From Siphonobacter sp048595215 (GTDB lineage Bacteria > Bacteroidota > Bacteroidia > Cytophagales > Spirosomataceae), in assembly GCF_048595215.1 (NCBI RefSeq), contig NZ_JBMDWJ010000008.1, forward strand, positions 1-6,038: a DNA stretch of 6,038 nt, in the 5' to 3' direction. This document shows positions 1 to 6,038 of this stretch, in pieces. A program made the position numbers and the translations under genes. The notes below the pieces were generated by a model. The model did no database searches. It saw only the letters and a list, made by a program, of their open reading frames with translations, and was not told where the DNA came from. Every line of letters begins with the position of its first letter. The first letter of the stretch is position 1.

Positions 1-1
1 G

Positions 2-628
2 CGTAAAAAAGATACGACCGCCTACCGTTTTTATCGTTCCTACGAAAACACCAATCCCGGTCACTGGACGACCCGCGTGGGCAAGGACCATATCACCTTC
101 ACACACGAACTCATCGATGCGGCGGGGTATTCGTACCAATACGAAAAAACGGTTCGACTTCTCCCTAACAAGCCCATACTGGTATTGGAACACCGCCTGA
201 AAAATACCGGTACTAAAACGATTGAAACGAACGTCTATAACCATAATTTCTTTGTACTGGATCGCCAGCCGACGGGTCCCGACTGCCGGGTCACATTTCC
301 GTTTGCCCTCCAAACCCAGGGCGAAACCCAGGGATTGGGTACGCTGGCGGCGGTGGAGGGGAATAGCTGGCATTTTCTGAAGGAACTGGGGCCGGGCGAA
401 TCGACGCAGGTCTTCCTGACTGGCTTCGGTACAACCGCCAAAGACTACCACCTCCGCGTGGAAAACAAAAGTGTAGGGATTACCGTCACCGGCGATCAAC
501 CACTGACCCGAATCGTATGCTGGGCCAAGCGTACGACGTTTTGCCCGGAACCGTATAATCCAATCAAGGCCGAACCGGGTAAGGAATTTCGCTGGAACAT
601 TCAGTACACGTTCTTCACCAAAGAATAA
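2..628 (+). CDS. Galactose mutarotase-like (aldose 1-epimerase-fold) protein, C-terminal part
   Basis: The frame is open from the left edge to TAA at 626-628, so the GTG at 77 is an internal Val codon and the true start lies outside the window. The visible part has 208 residues. Two short motifs recall aldose 1-epimerases. Asn-His-Asn-Phe-Phe at visible residues 80-84 (His codon 242-244) resembles the family's NHxYF segment, which holds a catalytic His. Cys-Pro-Glu-Pro near residues 181-184, followed by EPGKEF and an aromatic C-terminus, resembles the family's CLEPQ...PGExY ending, where the Glu is the catalytic base. The rest is beta-rich, alternating charged and hydrophobic strands as expected for a beta-sandwich supersandwich. 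Family members act on sugars, either as mutarotases or as non-enzymatic sugar-binding domains, and the substrate here cannot be told. No signal peptide can be judged because the N-terminus is missing. The fold assignment is from motif memory only. Strand and frame are secure, function moderately so. Confidence 0.6.
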   Translation, partial: RKKDTTAYRFYRSYENTNPGHWTTRVGKDHITFTHELIDAAGYSYQYEKTVRLLPNKPILVLEHRLKNTGTKTIETNVYNHNFFVLDRQPTGPDCRVTFPFALQTQGETQGLGTLAAVEGNSWHFLKELGPGESTQVFLTGFGTTAKDYHLRVENKSVGITVTGDQPLTRIVCWAKRTTFCPEPYNPIKAEPGKEFRWNIQYTFFTKE

Positions 629-639
629 ACGCATTTAAC

Positions 640-667
640 CCGGTCTGACAACCGGTAATCCATTTTT
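640..667 (+). terminator. Weak terminator-like hairpin after the mutarotase-like gene
   Basis: An inverted repeat CCGGT (640-644) and ACCGG (651-655) with a 6-base loop lies 11 bases after the stop codon. It is followed at 663-667 by a run of five T. The stem has only 5 bp and the T-run starts 8 bases after it, so this is a weak intrinsic terminator at best. Confidence 0.3.
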
Positions 668-714
668 AGTTCGTATTCGTACTTCTTAAAGCCGCAGGCT
701 ACGGCAGAAGTAGC

Positions 715-722
715 TATACTTG
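715..722 (+). promoter_or_regulatory. Possible Bacteroidota-type -7 promoter element for the OmpA-domain gene
   Basis: TATACTTG matches the Bacteroidota -7 consensus TAnnTTTG at all but one fixed position, and it lies 37 bases before the ATG at 760. No convincing TTTG -33 element is seen at the usual 19-23 base distance. The element also overlaps a small hairpin (AAGTA at 708-712, TACTT at 717-721). Treat it as a candidate only. Nothing else clear is seen in the 629-759 gap apart from the hairpin at 640-655 and a 4-bp GCCG/CGGC inverted repeat at 691-705. Confidence 0.22.
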
Positions 723-759
723 CTTCCGCATTTGAAACTCCTTAACTCTTTATTCAGGC

Positions 760-2088
760 ATGCAGAAATTTTTGGTACTAGTAGTTGTCAGTATGTGGGC
801 GGGCCATGCTCAAGCTCAATTGTTAGACCGTATTAAAAGTAGAGTAGAGCAGAAAGTAAACCAGAAGATTGACCGAACCATTGATCAGTCGATCGACAAG
901 GCCACTTCCAAGAAGAAAAAGAAGGAATCAAAAGCGGGCGAAGAGACTACGCCACCTACGTCTGAACCCAATGGCTCTAACAGCACCGTGGGTACTTCTA
1001 ACGATTCTACTCCCTCTGCTACTCCAGCGGCGGCACCTGCTTCGCCCGTTGCTTTTACCTCGTATTCCCGTTTTGATTTTGTTCCGGGAGAAAAAATCAT
1101 TGTTCACGAAGATTTCTCGCAGGATGCCATAGGCGATTTTCCGGCTCAATGGAATACGCGTACGGGTGGCGAACTGGTTACAGTGAACAATAGACCCGGA
1201 AAGTGGCTACGTATGAATCAGGATGGCGTTTTTTATCCGGAATATCTGACGCAGAATTTGCCCGAAAATTTCACCCTGCAAATGGATGTGATGGCTTCTC
1301 CGGGCATCGCCGGTATTGGTACGTTTATCATTAGTCTGATGCAGACGAAAAATGCGGATGAGAAGTTTAGCTGGGGAGCCGATGAATCTACTTCGTCAAC
1401 CCCCAATTTTAAAATTGGCTTCCGGCCCAAATCTTCGGGTTCCGGAAGTATTCACTACTCCTCGCATCTGATCGGCTCGCAGCACCGGGACGGCTCTCCG
1501 GAATTCGTAGTTCCCAAGAAAAATGCGGTAAAGGTGTCCATCTGGCGACAAAAACAACGCGTTCGGGTTTATCTGGATAGTACCAAAGTGCTGGATCTGC
1601 CACGGGCACTGGAAACTACTACGGCCTTGAATTCACTTGTGCTGGCCGCTTATGCTCCGGATTACGATAAAAAAGAGGGAGCTTTCTTCGTGAGTAATAT
1701 CGAGCTGGCGGTGGGTGCTCCGGATACTCGCAACAAATTGCTAACCGAAGGTAAATTTACTACGCACGGGATTCTCTTCGACGTGAACAGTGATCGCATC
1801 AAACCCAGTTCGTTCGGGGCCTTGCAGGATATTGCCAATGTTTTGAAGGAAAATGCCAGTCTACGTGTGAAGATCGTGGGTCACACCGACGCGGATGGGA
1901 ATGAAAGCTCGAATCTGGACCTGTCCAAACGCCGGGCGGAATCGGTGAAAAGTATTCTGATCTCAGACTTTGGTCTCGATGCATCCCGACTGGAAACCGA
2001 TGGGAAAGGCAAAACCCAACCCATTGATTCGAATGATACGCTGGTGGGAAAGGCGAATAATCGGCGGGTGGAGTTTTTGAAGTTATAA
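760..2088 (+). CDS. OmpA family protein with N-terminal helix and beta-sandwich-like middle domain (442 aa)
   Basis: This is a complete gene for a secreted cell-envelope protein that probably anchors to peptidoglycan. Residues 1-19 form a signal peptide (basic start, hydrophobic core, AQA before Gln20). Residues 20-55 are a highly charged helix with I/V every fourth residue, ending in a run of five Lys. Residues 57-98 are a Ser/Thr/Pro/Ala/Asn linker. Residues about 105-320 look like a beta-rich jelly-roll (LamG/concanavalin-like); the clues are EDFS...GDFPAQW at its start, WLRM, FTLQMDVM, and VRVYLDSTKVLDLP near its end. Residues about 332-442 are an OmpA C-terminal domain with GHTDADG and LDLSKRRAESV. 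Asp377 and Arg392 fall 15 residues apart, matching the Asp/Arg pair that binds diaminopimelate in Acinetobacter OmpA. No outer-membrane beta-barrel is present, so it is not a porin. The ATG was chosen because it directly precedes the signal peptide; no Shine-Dalgarno is visible, as usual in this phylum. The OmpA domain is certain; the middle domain is inferred. Confidence 0.93.
   Translation: MQKFLVLVVVSMWAGHAQAQLLDRIKSRVEQKVNQKIDRTIDQSIDKATSKKKKKESKAGEETTPPTSEPNGSNSTVGTSNDSTPSATPAAAPASPVAFTSYSRFDFVPGEKIIVHEDFSQDAIGDFPAQWNTRTGGELVTVNNRPGKWLRMNQDGVFYPEYLTQNLPENFTLQMDVMASPGIAGIGTFIISLMQTKNADEKFSWGADESTSSTPNFKIGFRPKSSGSGSIHYSSHLIGSQHRDGSPEFVVPKKNAVKVSIWRQKQRVRVYLDSTKVLDLPRALETTTALNSLVLAAYAPDYDKKEGAFFVSNIELAVGAPDTRNKLLTEGKFTTHGILFDVNSDRIKPSSFGALQDIANVLKENASLRVKIVGHTDADGNESSNLDLSKRRAESVKSILISDFGLDASRLETDGKGKTQPIDSNDTLVGKANNRRVEFLKL
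829..900 (+). other. Coding segment for a four-residue periodic (x-[I/V]-x-x) charged helix
   Basis: Residues 24-47 of the OmpA-domain protein divide into six tetrads: RIKS, RVEQ, KVNQ, KIDR, TIDQ, SIDK. Each has Ile or Val in second place and polar or charged residues elsewhere. The preceding QLLD (residues 20-23) fits loosely. The DNA itself is not a tandem repeat, so the pattern is kept at protein level. Similar tetrad helices occur, from memory, near the N-termini of other Bacteroidota envelope proteins. Their function is unknown to me. Confidence 0.7.
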
Positions 2089-2132
2089 AAGGGACTCGAT
2101 TGGCATGCTTAGATAATTTTGTATTCTGGTAC

Positions 2133-2146
2133 AGGTTTGAAAACCT
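2133..2146. other. Small inverted repeat in the convergent intergenic region
   Basis: AGGTTT (2133-2138) and AAACCT (2141-2146) are perfectly complementary and form a 5-bp stem with a 4-base loop. It sits between the OmpA-gene stop and the main terminator and has no adjacent T-run in the + direction. It may be a chance hairpin or a secondary transcript-end structure. Confidence 0.3.
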
Positions 2147-2164
2147 CTACTAGTAAAGGATAAA

Positions 2165-2204
2165 AACAAGAAGAGTGACGTATGGTTACGTCGCTCTTCT
2201 TGTT
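2165..2204. terminator. Strong bidirectional terminator between convergent genes
   Basis: An 18-base arm (2165-2182) pairs with 2187-2204 around a 4-base loop TGGT. The only non-Watson-Crick pair is T2176 with G2193. In a + transcript this is a G-U wobble, so the whole stem pairs; in a - transcript it becomes a C-A mismatch. The better U-run is on the minus side, where the end of the stem and the bases after it read GTTTTTA, while the plus side has only a short T-poor tail. It lies 76 bases after the OmpA-gene stop and 15 bases after the pump-gene stop, so it can serve both. Confidence 0.85.
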
Positions 2205-2219
2205 AGCATTAACTTAAAC

Positions 2220-5200
2220 CTATAACTGATCTACCAAGTGAGCATACGTCCGTCGGTAAGACATATAAAATACCAGCGGGAAGACCAATAGCGTCAGCAA
2301 GGTCGCCGTAATCAGACCACCAATGACGACAATCGCCAGAGGTTTCGAAGTTTCCGAACCGATCCCCGTAGACAAAGCCGCCGGAATCAGACCGATTGCC
2401 GCCATCATGGCCGTCATGACTACCGGCCGTACCCGCGACAATACGCCCTGCGAAATGGACTGGTTGAGCGGAATTTTCTTTTGCAGATTTTTCTTGAATA
2501 CCGATATCAGAATTACCCCATTCTGAATACAGATACCAAAGAGAGCGATGAATCCAATGCCCGCCGAGATACTGAAATTGACGTGCGTAATCAACAGGGC
2601 GGCAATCCCGCCAATGATGGCAAAAGGCACGTTTACCAGTACCAATCCGGCGTCTTTAGCATTGCCAAACAGTACGAACAAAATCAGGAAAATGCCCAGC
2701 AAACTAATGGGTACTACCTGAGCCAGTCGAGCCGTGGCCCGTTGCTGGTTTTCAAAATCCCCCGCCCATTTCACGGTATAACCCGGAGGCAGTTTCACCG
2801 CAGCAGCTACTTTTTGCTGGGCTTCAGCCACAGCTCCACCCATATCCCGACCCCGTACGGAAAACTTCACGGCTCCGTAGCGAACGTTCCCTTCCCGATA
2901 AATCAATACCGGACCCGTTTGTGTACTGATCGTGGCAATCTGTTTGATGGGAATCTCCGTATTGTTCATCGTCGGCACCATCAGATTGGCAATCTGTTCC
3001 TCAGTTGAGCGGAAATTGGGTGCGTACCGAATCCGTAAGTCAAAACGGCGTTCGCCTTCGTAAATCTGCGTGGCTGCTTTACCGCCAATGGCCATTTCAA
3101 CGACGGCCTGAGCATCGGTTTTATTCACCCCGTACAGAGCCAGCTTTTGCTCATCCAGCAAAATATGCATTTCCGGCTGACCGATGTTCCGAATCACCCC
3201 TAGATCCGTAATGCCTGATACGGTAGCCAGCTGAGCGTCGATTTCTCCGGCTTTTTCTTCCAGAATGTTCAGATCCTTTCCGTAGATCTTCACGGCGATG
3301 CTACCTTTCACGCCCGATACGGCTTCGGCCACGTTGTCCATAATGGGTTGCGAAAAGCCAAAATCCACGCCGGGAAATACCGAAAGTTTTTTCTGCATCT
3401 GAGCGATTAGTTGCTCTTTCGTGATACCGCTTTTCCACTCGTCCTTTGGATAAATATCCACCAGAAACTCAATGTTGTAGAAGCCGGTCGGATCCGTACC
3501 ATCGTTGGGACGTCCGGTTTGGGAAATCACCGCTTTTACCTCGGGGAACTGCTCGAATACTTTTCGCATCTGCGTCGTCAGGCGTACGGATTCGGGCAGT
3601 GAAATCGACATCGGCATGGTCGCCCGTACGTAAATGGAACCTTCATTCAGTTCCGGCAGAAACTCCGTACCCAATAGTTTAAAACCAGCCAGCCCAATAA
3701 CGACGAGTATCGTCGTAGCCAGCAGCGTTAGTTTCTTGTGGGCGTACGTAAAGCCAAAGCCTTTCATGGTCGAGCGGGTGATGAAATCCGTGAAGAAGTT
3801 ATGTTTTTCTTTCACGTTTTTCTTCAGCAGCATACTGGCCAGTACGGGCACCAGCGTCAGCGTAAAAATCAGGGCTCCGAGTAAGGCAAAGCCCAAGGTC
3901 CAGGCCAGGGGCGAGAACATCTTTCCTTCTACTTTCTGAAACGAGAAGATGGGGACCAGACACGTAATGATAATGGCTTTAGAAAAGAAAATGGCTTTAC
4001 CCATTTCCGTACCCGTTTTCCGAATCACGCCCAGTTTAGCCATCTTGTTGAAACGGGTCATGCCTTCGCGGTGAGCCATCTCGTCCAACGTTACAAAAAT
4101 GCCTTCCACCATCACCACCGCTCCATCGACGATGATTCCAAAGTCAATGGCACCCATGGAAAGCAGGTTGGCCGACATGCCTTTCAGTCGTAAACAAATG
4201 AAGGCAAAAAGCAACGCTAGCGGAATCACAATGGATACGGTTACGGTCGTTCGCCAGTCGGCCATAAAAATGAAGACGATGACGGTTACGAAAATCAGAC
4301 CTTCCAGCAGGTTGTGGGTAACGGTATGCGTAGAGAAGTTGATGAGCGTTTCGCGGTTGTAGAACGTATTGATTTTAACGTCCTCGGGTAAAATCGTGGT
4401 GTTCAGCTCCTTGATTTTATCCTTCACCCGGGCAATGACTTCACTGGGATTTTCACCCTTCCGCATAATCACTACGCCTTCGACAACGTCGTCTTCCTTG
4501 TCGCGACCAGCCTGACCCAGTCGGGGTAAGGCTGACTCGGCCACATCGGCCACGTTACGTACCATGATGGGCGTACCCTTCACGTTTTTGATTACCGTAT
4601 TCTCGATGTCCTGTAAGTTGTCGAGCATCCCAATGCCCCGGACTACATACGCTTCCGAACTTTTTTCAATGACGTCGCCCCCCACGTTGAGGTTGGCACT
4701 TTGTACAGCCTGGAATACTTCAAGTGGTGTAATGCCGTAATCAAGCAGGCGGTGGGGATTGATGGAAATCTCGTACGCTTTGGCTTCCCCGCCATAGCTT
4801 ACTACATCGGCCACGCCGGGTACGCTTTTGAATTGACGGTCAATGACCCAGTCCTGAAGCGTTTTCAATTCCCGTACCGACCGCGTGGGTGACTTGAGCG
4901 TATAGCGGAGAATTTCCCCCGTAGGTCCGTAGGGCGGCTGTACTTCGGGCCGAATGCCTTCGGGTAAATCCACATTTCCCAGCAGGTTATTGACTTGTTG
5001 GCGAGCGAAGGCATCGTCCACCCCATCGTCAAACATGACGTTGACTACGGACAATCCAAACAGCGTTGACGAGCGAATATCCGTTTTTTTCTGGACGGAG
5101 TTCAGCCCGATTTCCACCGGAATGGTTACGAATTTTTCCACCTCTTCAGCGGAACGTCCCGGCCACTGCGTAATGATTGTAATCCGGGTATTCGTAACGT

Positions 5201-5330
5201 CAGGAAACGCTTCAATGGGGGTATTCTGATAGCAGATGAAACCCGCCACAGCGGCCAGCAGCGTCAGAAAGAAGATCAAGAATTTGTTCTTCAGCGAGAA
5301 GGACAAAATACCTTTAATGAACTTATTCAT
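2220..5330 (-). CDS. CusA/CzcA family heavy-metal efflux RND transporter, CzcA-like (1036 aa)
   Basis: This is a complete inner-membrane pump that would export metal cations in exchange for protons, working with the adaptor encoded just upstream. Length and layout fit the HME-RND family: TM1 at about 13-34, a periplasmic porter loop to about 340, TM2-TM6 at about 341-500, TM7 at about 533-552, a second porter loop to about 870, then TM8-TM12 to about 1024. TM4 carries DFG-x3-DGA-x4-E (Asp396, Asp402, Glu409), the proton-relay signature of CzcA-type pumps. The usual Asn after that Glu is Gly410 here. Other family marks are FPDVTN near residue 42, GTEFLPELNEG at 554-564 and RVRPVVMTA at 966-974. 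In my manual alignment the CusA metal-binding methionines 573, 623 and 672 correspond to Arg569, Asn619 and Glu669, which argues against Cu(I)/Ag(I) and for a divalent cation. The ATG precedes a typical short cytoplasmic N-terminus. No TolC domain is fused. Substrate is inferred, family is certain. Confidence 0.95.
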   Translation of the reverse strand: MNKFIKGILSFSLKNKFLIFFLTLLAAVAGFICYQNTPIEAFPDVTNTRITIITQWPGRSAEEVEKFVTIPVEIGLNSVQKKTDIRSSTLFGLSVVNVMFDDGVDDAFARQQVNNLLGNVDLPEGIRPEVQPPYGPTGEILRYTLKSPTRSVRELKTLQDWVIDRQFKSVPGVADVVSYGGEAKAYEISINPHRLLDYGITPLEVFQAVQSANLNVGGDVIEKSSEAYVVRGIGMLDNLQDIENTVIKNVKGTPIMVRNVADVAESALPRLGQAGRDKEDDVVEGVVIMRKGENPSEVIARVKDKIKELNTTILPEDVKINTFYNRETLINFSTHTVTHNLLEGLIFVTVIVFIFMADWRTTVTVSIVIPLALLFAFICLRLKGMSANLLSMGAIDFGIIVDGAVVMVEGIFVTLDEMAHREGMTRFNKMAKLGVIRKTGTEMGKAIFFSKAIIITCLVPIFSFQKVEGKMFSPLAWTLGFALLGALIFTLTLVPVLASMLLKKNVKEKHNFFTDFITRSTMKGFGFTYAHKKLTLLATTILVVIGLAGFKLLGTEFLPELNEGSIYVRATMPMSISLPESVRLTTQMRKVFEQFPEVKAVISQTGRPNDGTDPTGFYNIEFLVDIYPKDEWKSGITKEQLIAQMQKKLSVFPGVDFGFSQPIMDNVAEAVSGVKGSIAVKIYGKDLNILEEKAGEIDAQLATVSGITDLGVIRNIGQPEMHILLDEQKLALYGVNKTDAQAVVEMAIGGKAATQIYEGERRFDLRIRYAPNFRSTEEQIANLMVPTMNNTEIPIKQIATISTQTGPVLIYREGNVRYGAVKFSVRGRDMGGAVAEAQQKVAAAVKLPPGYTVKWAGDFENQQRATARLAQVVPISLLGIFLILFVLFGNAKDAGLVLVNVPFAIIGGIAALLITHVNFSISAGIGFIALFGICIQNGVILISVFKKNLQKKIPLNQSISQGVLSRVRPVVMTAMMAAIGLIPAALSTGIGSETSKPLAIVVIGGLITATLLTLLVFPLVFYMSYRRTYAHLVDQL

Positions 5331-5340
5331 GGGAAAGGTC

Positions 5341-5353
5341 GGAGCCTGGCTCC
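5341..5353 (-). other. Palindrome in the adaptor-pump junction
   Basis: GGAGC and GCTCC flank a 3-base loop, a 13-base near-perfect palindrome filling about half of the 24-base gap between the two operon genes. In the transcript it lies 10 bases upstream of the pump start codon, where a hairpin could affect initiation. The stem is short and no T-run follows, so it is not a terminator. Confidence 0.4.
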
Positions 5354-5354
5354 A

Positions 5355-6038
5355 TTAATTATCTAAGGCATTGTAAATCAACAGTTGGTTTTTCGTTACA
5401 ATGCGGTCGCCCGCCTGCAAGCCACTGTTGAGATAGACCGTATCCCCGATGGTTTTAAAGATGGTTACTTCACGCACAACGGGCTGATTTTGCCGATTGA
5501 CGACGACAACGAAATTCCGGCTCTTATCGAATACGAGTGCATTACCGGGAATTGCTATACGTTCACCCTGTCCCGGATACGAAACAATGACGTTGGCAAA
5601 CATCTCGGGCTTGAGTTTAAAGTCGGCATTGAGCAGCGTAATTCGCACCTTCATGGTCTTACTATCGGGGTCGAGTACGTTGAACACCTTATCGATTCGA
5701 CCTTTGTATACCTGATCCGGATAAGCGATGGTTGTAATTGTTGCTTCGTCGCCTTCATTAATGTTACTCAGGTCGGCTTCGTACACGTTTGCCATTACCC
5801 AAACCTGATCCAGGTTGGAAATGGTAAAGAGCGTTTCGGGATCATCCGACCGTAACTCCATACCAGAAGCGGCCGTTTTCTCCACGATAAAGCCACTAAT
5901 AGGAGCCTTCACGATATAGGAAGCTCCACTCCCACCCATGATGCGGCGGCGTTCGTTGACCCGGTCAACCTCCCCCTTCGCCGCCGACAATTGGCCACGA
6001 GCCGCAACGAGGTCTTTCTGGGAAGACAATCCGGCTTG
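5355..6038 (-). CDS. Efflux RND transporter periplasmic adaptor subunit (CusB/HlyD type), C-terminal part
   Basis: The frame runs open off the right edge, giving 227 visible residues; the TTG at 6029 is an internal Leu codon, so the N-terminus is outside the window. Membrane fusion proteins link an RND pump to a TolC-like channel in the periplasm. Visible residues 1-35 (SSQKDL...RVNERRR) are the second arm of the alpha-hairpin. Residues 41-60 (VKAPISGFIVEK) are the returning lipoyl half-motif. Residues about 65-160 are the beta-barrel, with LFTISNLDQVWVMANVYEADL and the KLKPEMFANV motif typical of CusB/CzcB adaptors. Residues 161-227 are the membrane-proximal domain, starting IAIPGNALV and including LNSGLQAGDRIVTKNQLL. 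It lies 24 bases upstream of the pump gene on the same strand, so the two are very likely cotranscribed, with the promoter outside the window. Metal specificity cannot be read from this part. Confidence 0.93.
   Translation of the reverse strand, partial: QAGLSSQKDLVAARGQLSAAKGEVDRVNERRRIMGGSGASYIVKAPISGFIVEKTAASGMELRSDDPETLFTISNLDQVWVMANVYEADLSNINEGDEATITTIAYPDQVYKGRIDKVFNVLDPDSKTMKVRITLLNADFKLKPEMFANVIVSYPGQGERIAIPGNALVFDKSRNFVVVVNRQNQPVVREVTIFKTIGDTVYLNSGLQAGDRIVTKNQLLIYNALDN

Noticed and set aside
77..79. GTG as the start codon of the first gene
   Set aside because: The same frame continues without a stop to the left edge, and the residues before it look like normal coding sequence, so the gene is cut by the window.
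869..1132. An Arg/Leu-rich frame inside the OmpA-domain gene
   Set aside because: It is a frame shadow of the low-complexity Lys and Ser/Thr/Pro/Ala stretch.
2481..3008. A 175-codon open frame on the + strand opposite the pump gene
   Set aside because: It lies fully antisense to a clear RND pump, has no recognisable domain or membrane pattern, and is explained by the codon use of the opposite strand.
4099..4362. A Met/Ser/Lys-rich + strand frame opposite the TM2-TM4 region of the pump
   Set aside because: Its odd composition is the antisense reflection of hydrophobic membrane codons, with no support of its own.
2400..5000. Many GTAC tetramers in and around the pump gene
   Set aside because: They look more frequent than random, but most sit at codon junctions of favoured Val, Thr, Tyr and Gly codons and show no regular spacing, so codon preference explains them.
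5385..5855. A 156-codon + strand frame opposite the adaptor gene
   Set aside because: It is antisense to a confident adaptor-family protein and resembles no known family.
6027..6029. TTG as the start codon of the adaptor gene
   Set aside because: It falls in the middle of the alpha-hairpin domain, and the frame stays open to the right edge.
1..6038. Mobile elements, CRISPR arrays, tRNA or rRNA genes
   Set aside because: I saw no transposase-like protein, no long terminal inverted repeats around a gene, no regularly spaced direct repeats and no cloverleaf-like segments in the three intergenic gaps.

Overview
The window looks like ordinary chromosome from a Gram-negative member of the Bacteroidota, most likely the Cytophagales (Spirosoma or Siphonobacter-like). 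This is inferred from three things. Base composition is near 50% GC by eye. No Shine-Dalgarno sequence precedes either complete start codon. The proteins have a Bacteroidota style: an OmpA-domain protein with an I/V-periodic basic N-terminus, and a stand-alone HME-RND pump next to its adaptor. The genus is not established.

Layout. Positions 2-628 (+) hold the C-terminal 208 residues of a protein with a galactose-mutarotase-like fold, cut by the left edge. After a 131-bp gap with weak terminator- and promoter-like signals comes a complete gene at 760-2088 (+). It encodes a secreted envelope protein with a signal peptide, a basic helical segment with a four-residue period, a Ser/Thr/Pro linker, a probable beta-sandwich domain and a C-terminal OmpA peptidoglycan-binding domain. 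A strong 18-bp hairpin at 2165-2204 separates this gene from a convergent operon on the minus strand.

The minus-strand operon reads from the right edge. A periplasmic adaptor (membrane fusion protein) of the CusB/HlyD type is cut at its N-terminal side (5355-6038). After 24 bp it is followed by a complete 1036-residue heavy-metal RND pump (2220-5330). Pump and adaptor would form the inner-membrane and periplasmic parts of a tripartite efflux complex. The outer-membrane TolC-like partner is not in view and would be expected further upstream, beyond the right edge. The pump carries the DFG-x3-DGA acidic motif of divalent-cation exporters. By manual alignment it lacks the three methionines that bind Cu(I)/Ag(I) in CusA, so Zn/Co/Cd/Ni is the better guess for substrate.

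I found no mobile element, CRISPR array, RNA gene or clear new system. The items most worth a second look are the small overlapping ORF and palindrome at the adaptor-pump junction, the tetrad-repeat helix and domain combination of the OmpA protein, and the apparently intact catalytic residues of the mutarotase-like protein.
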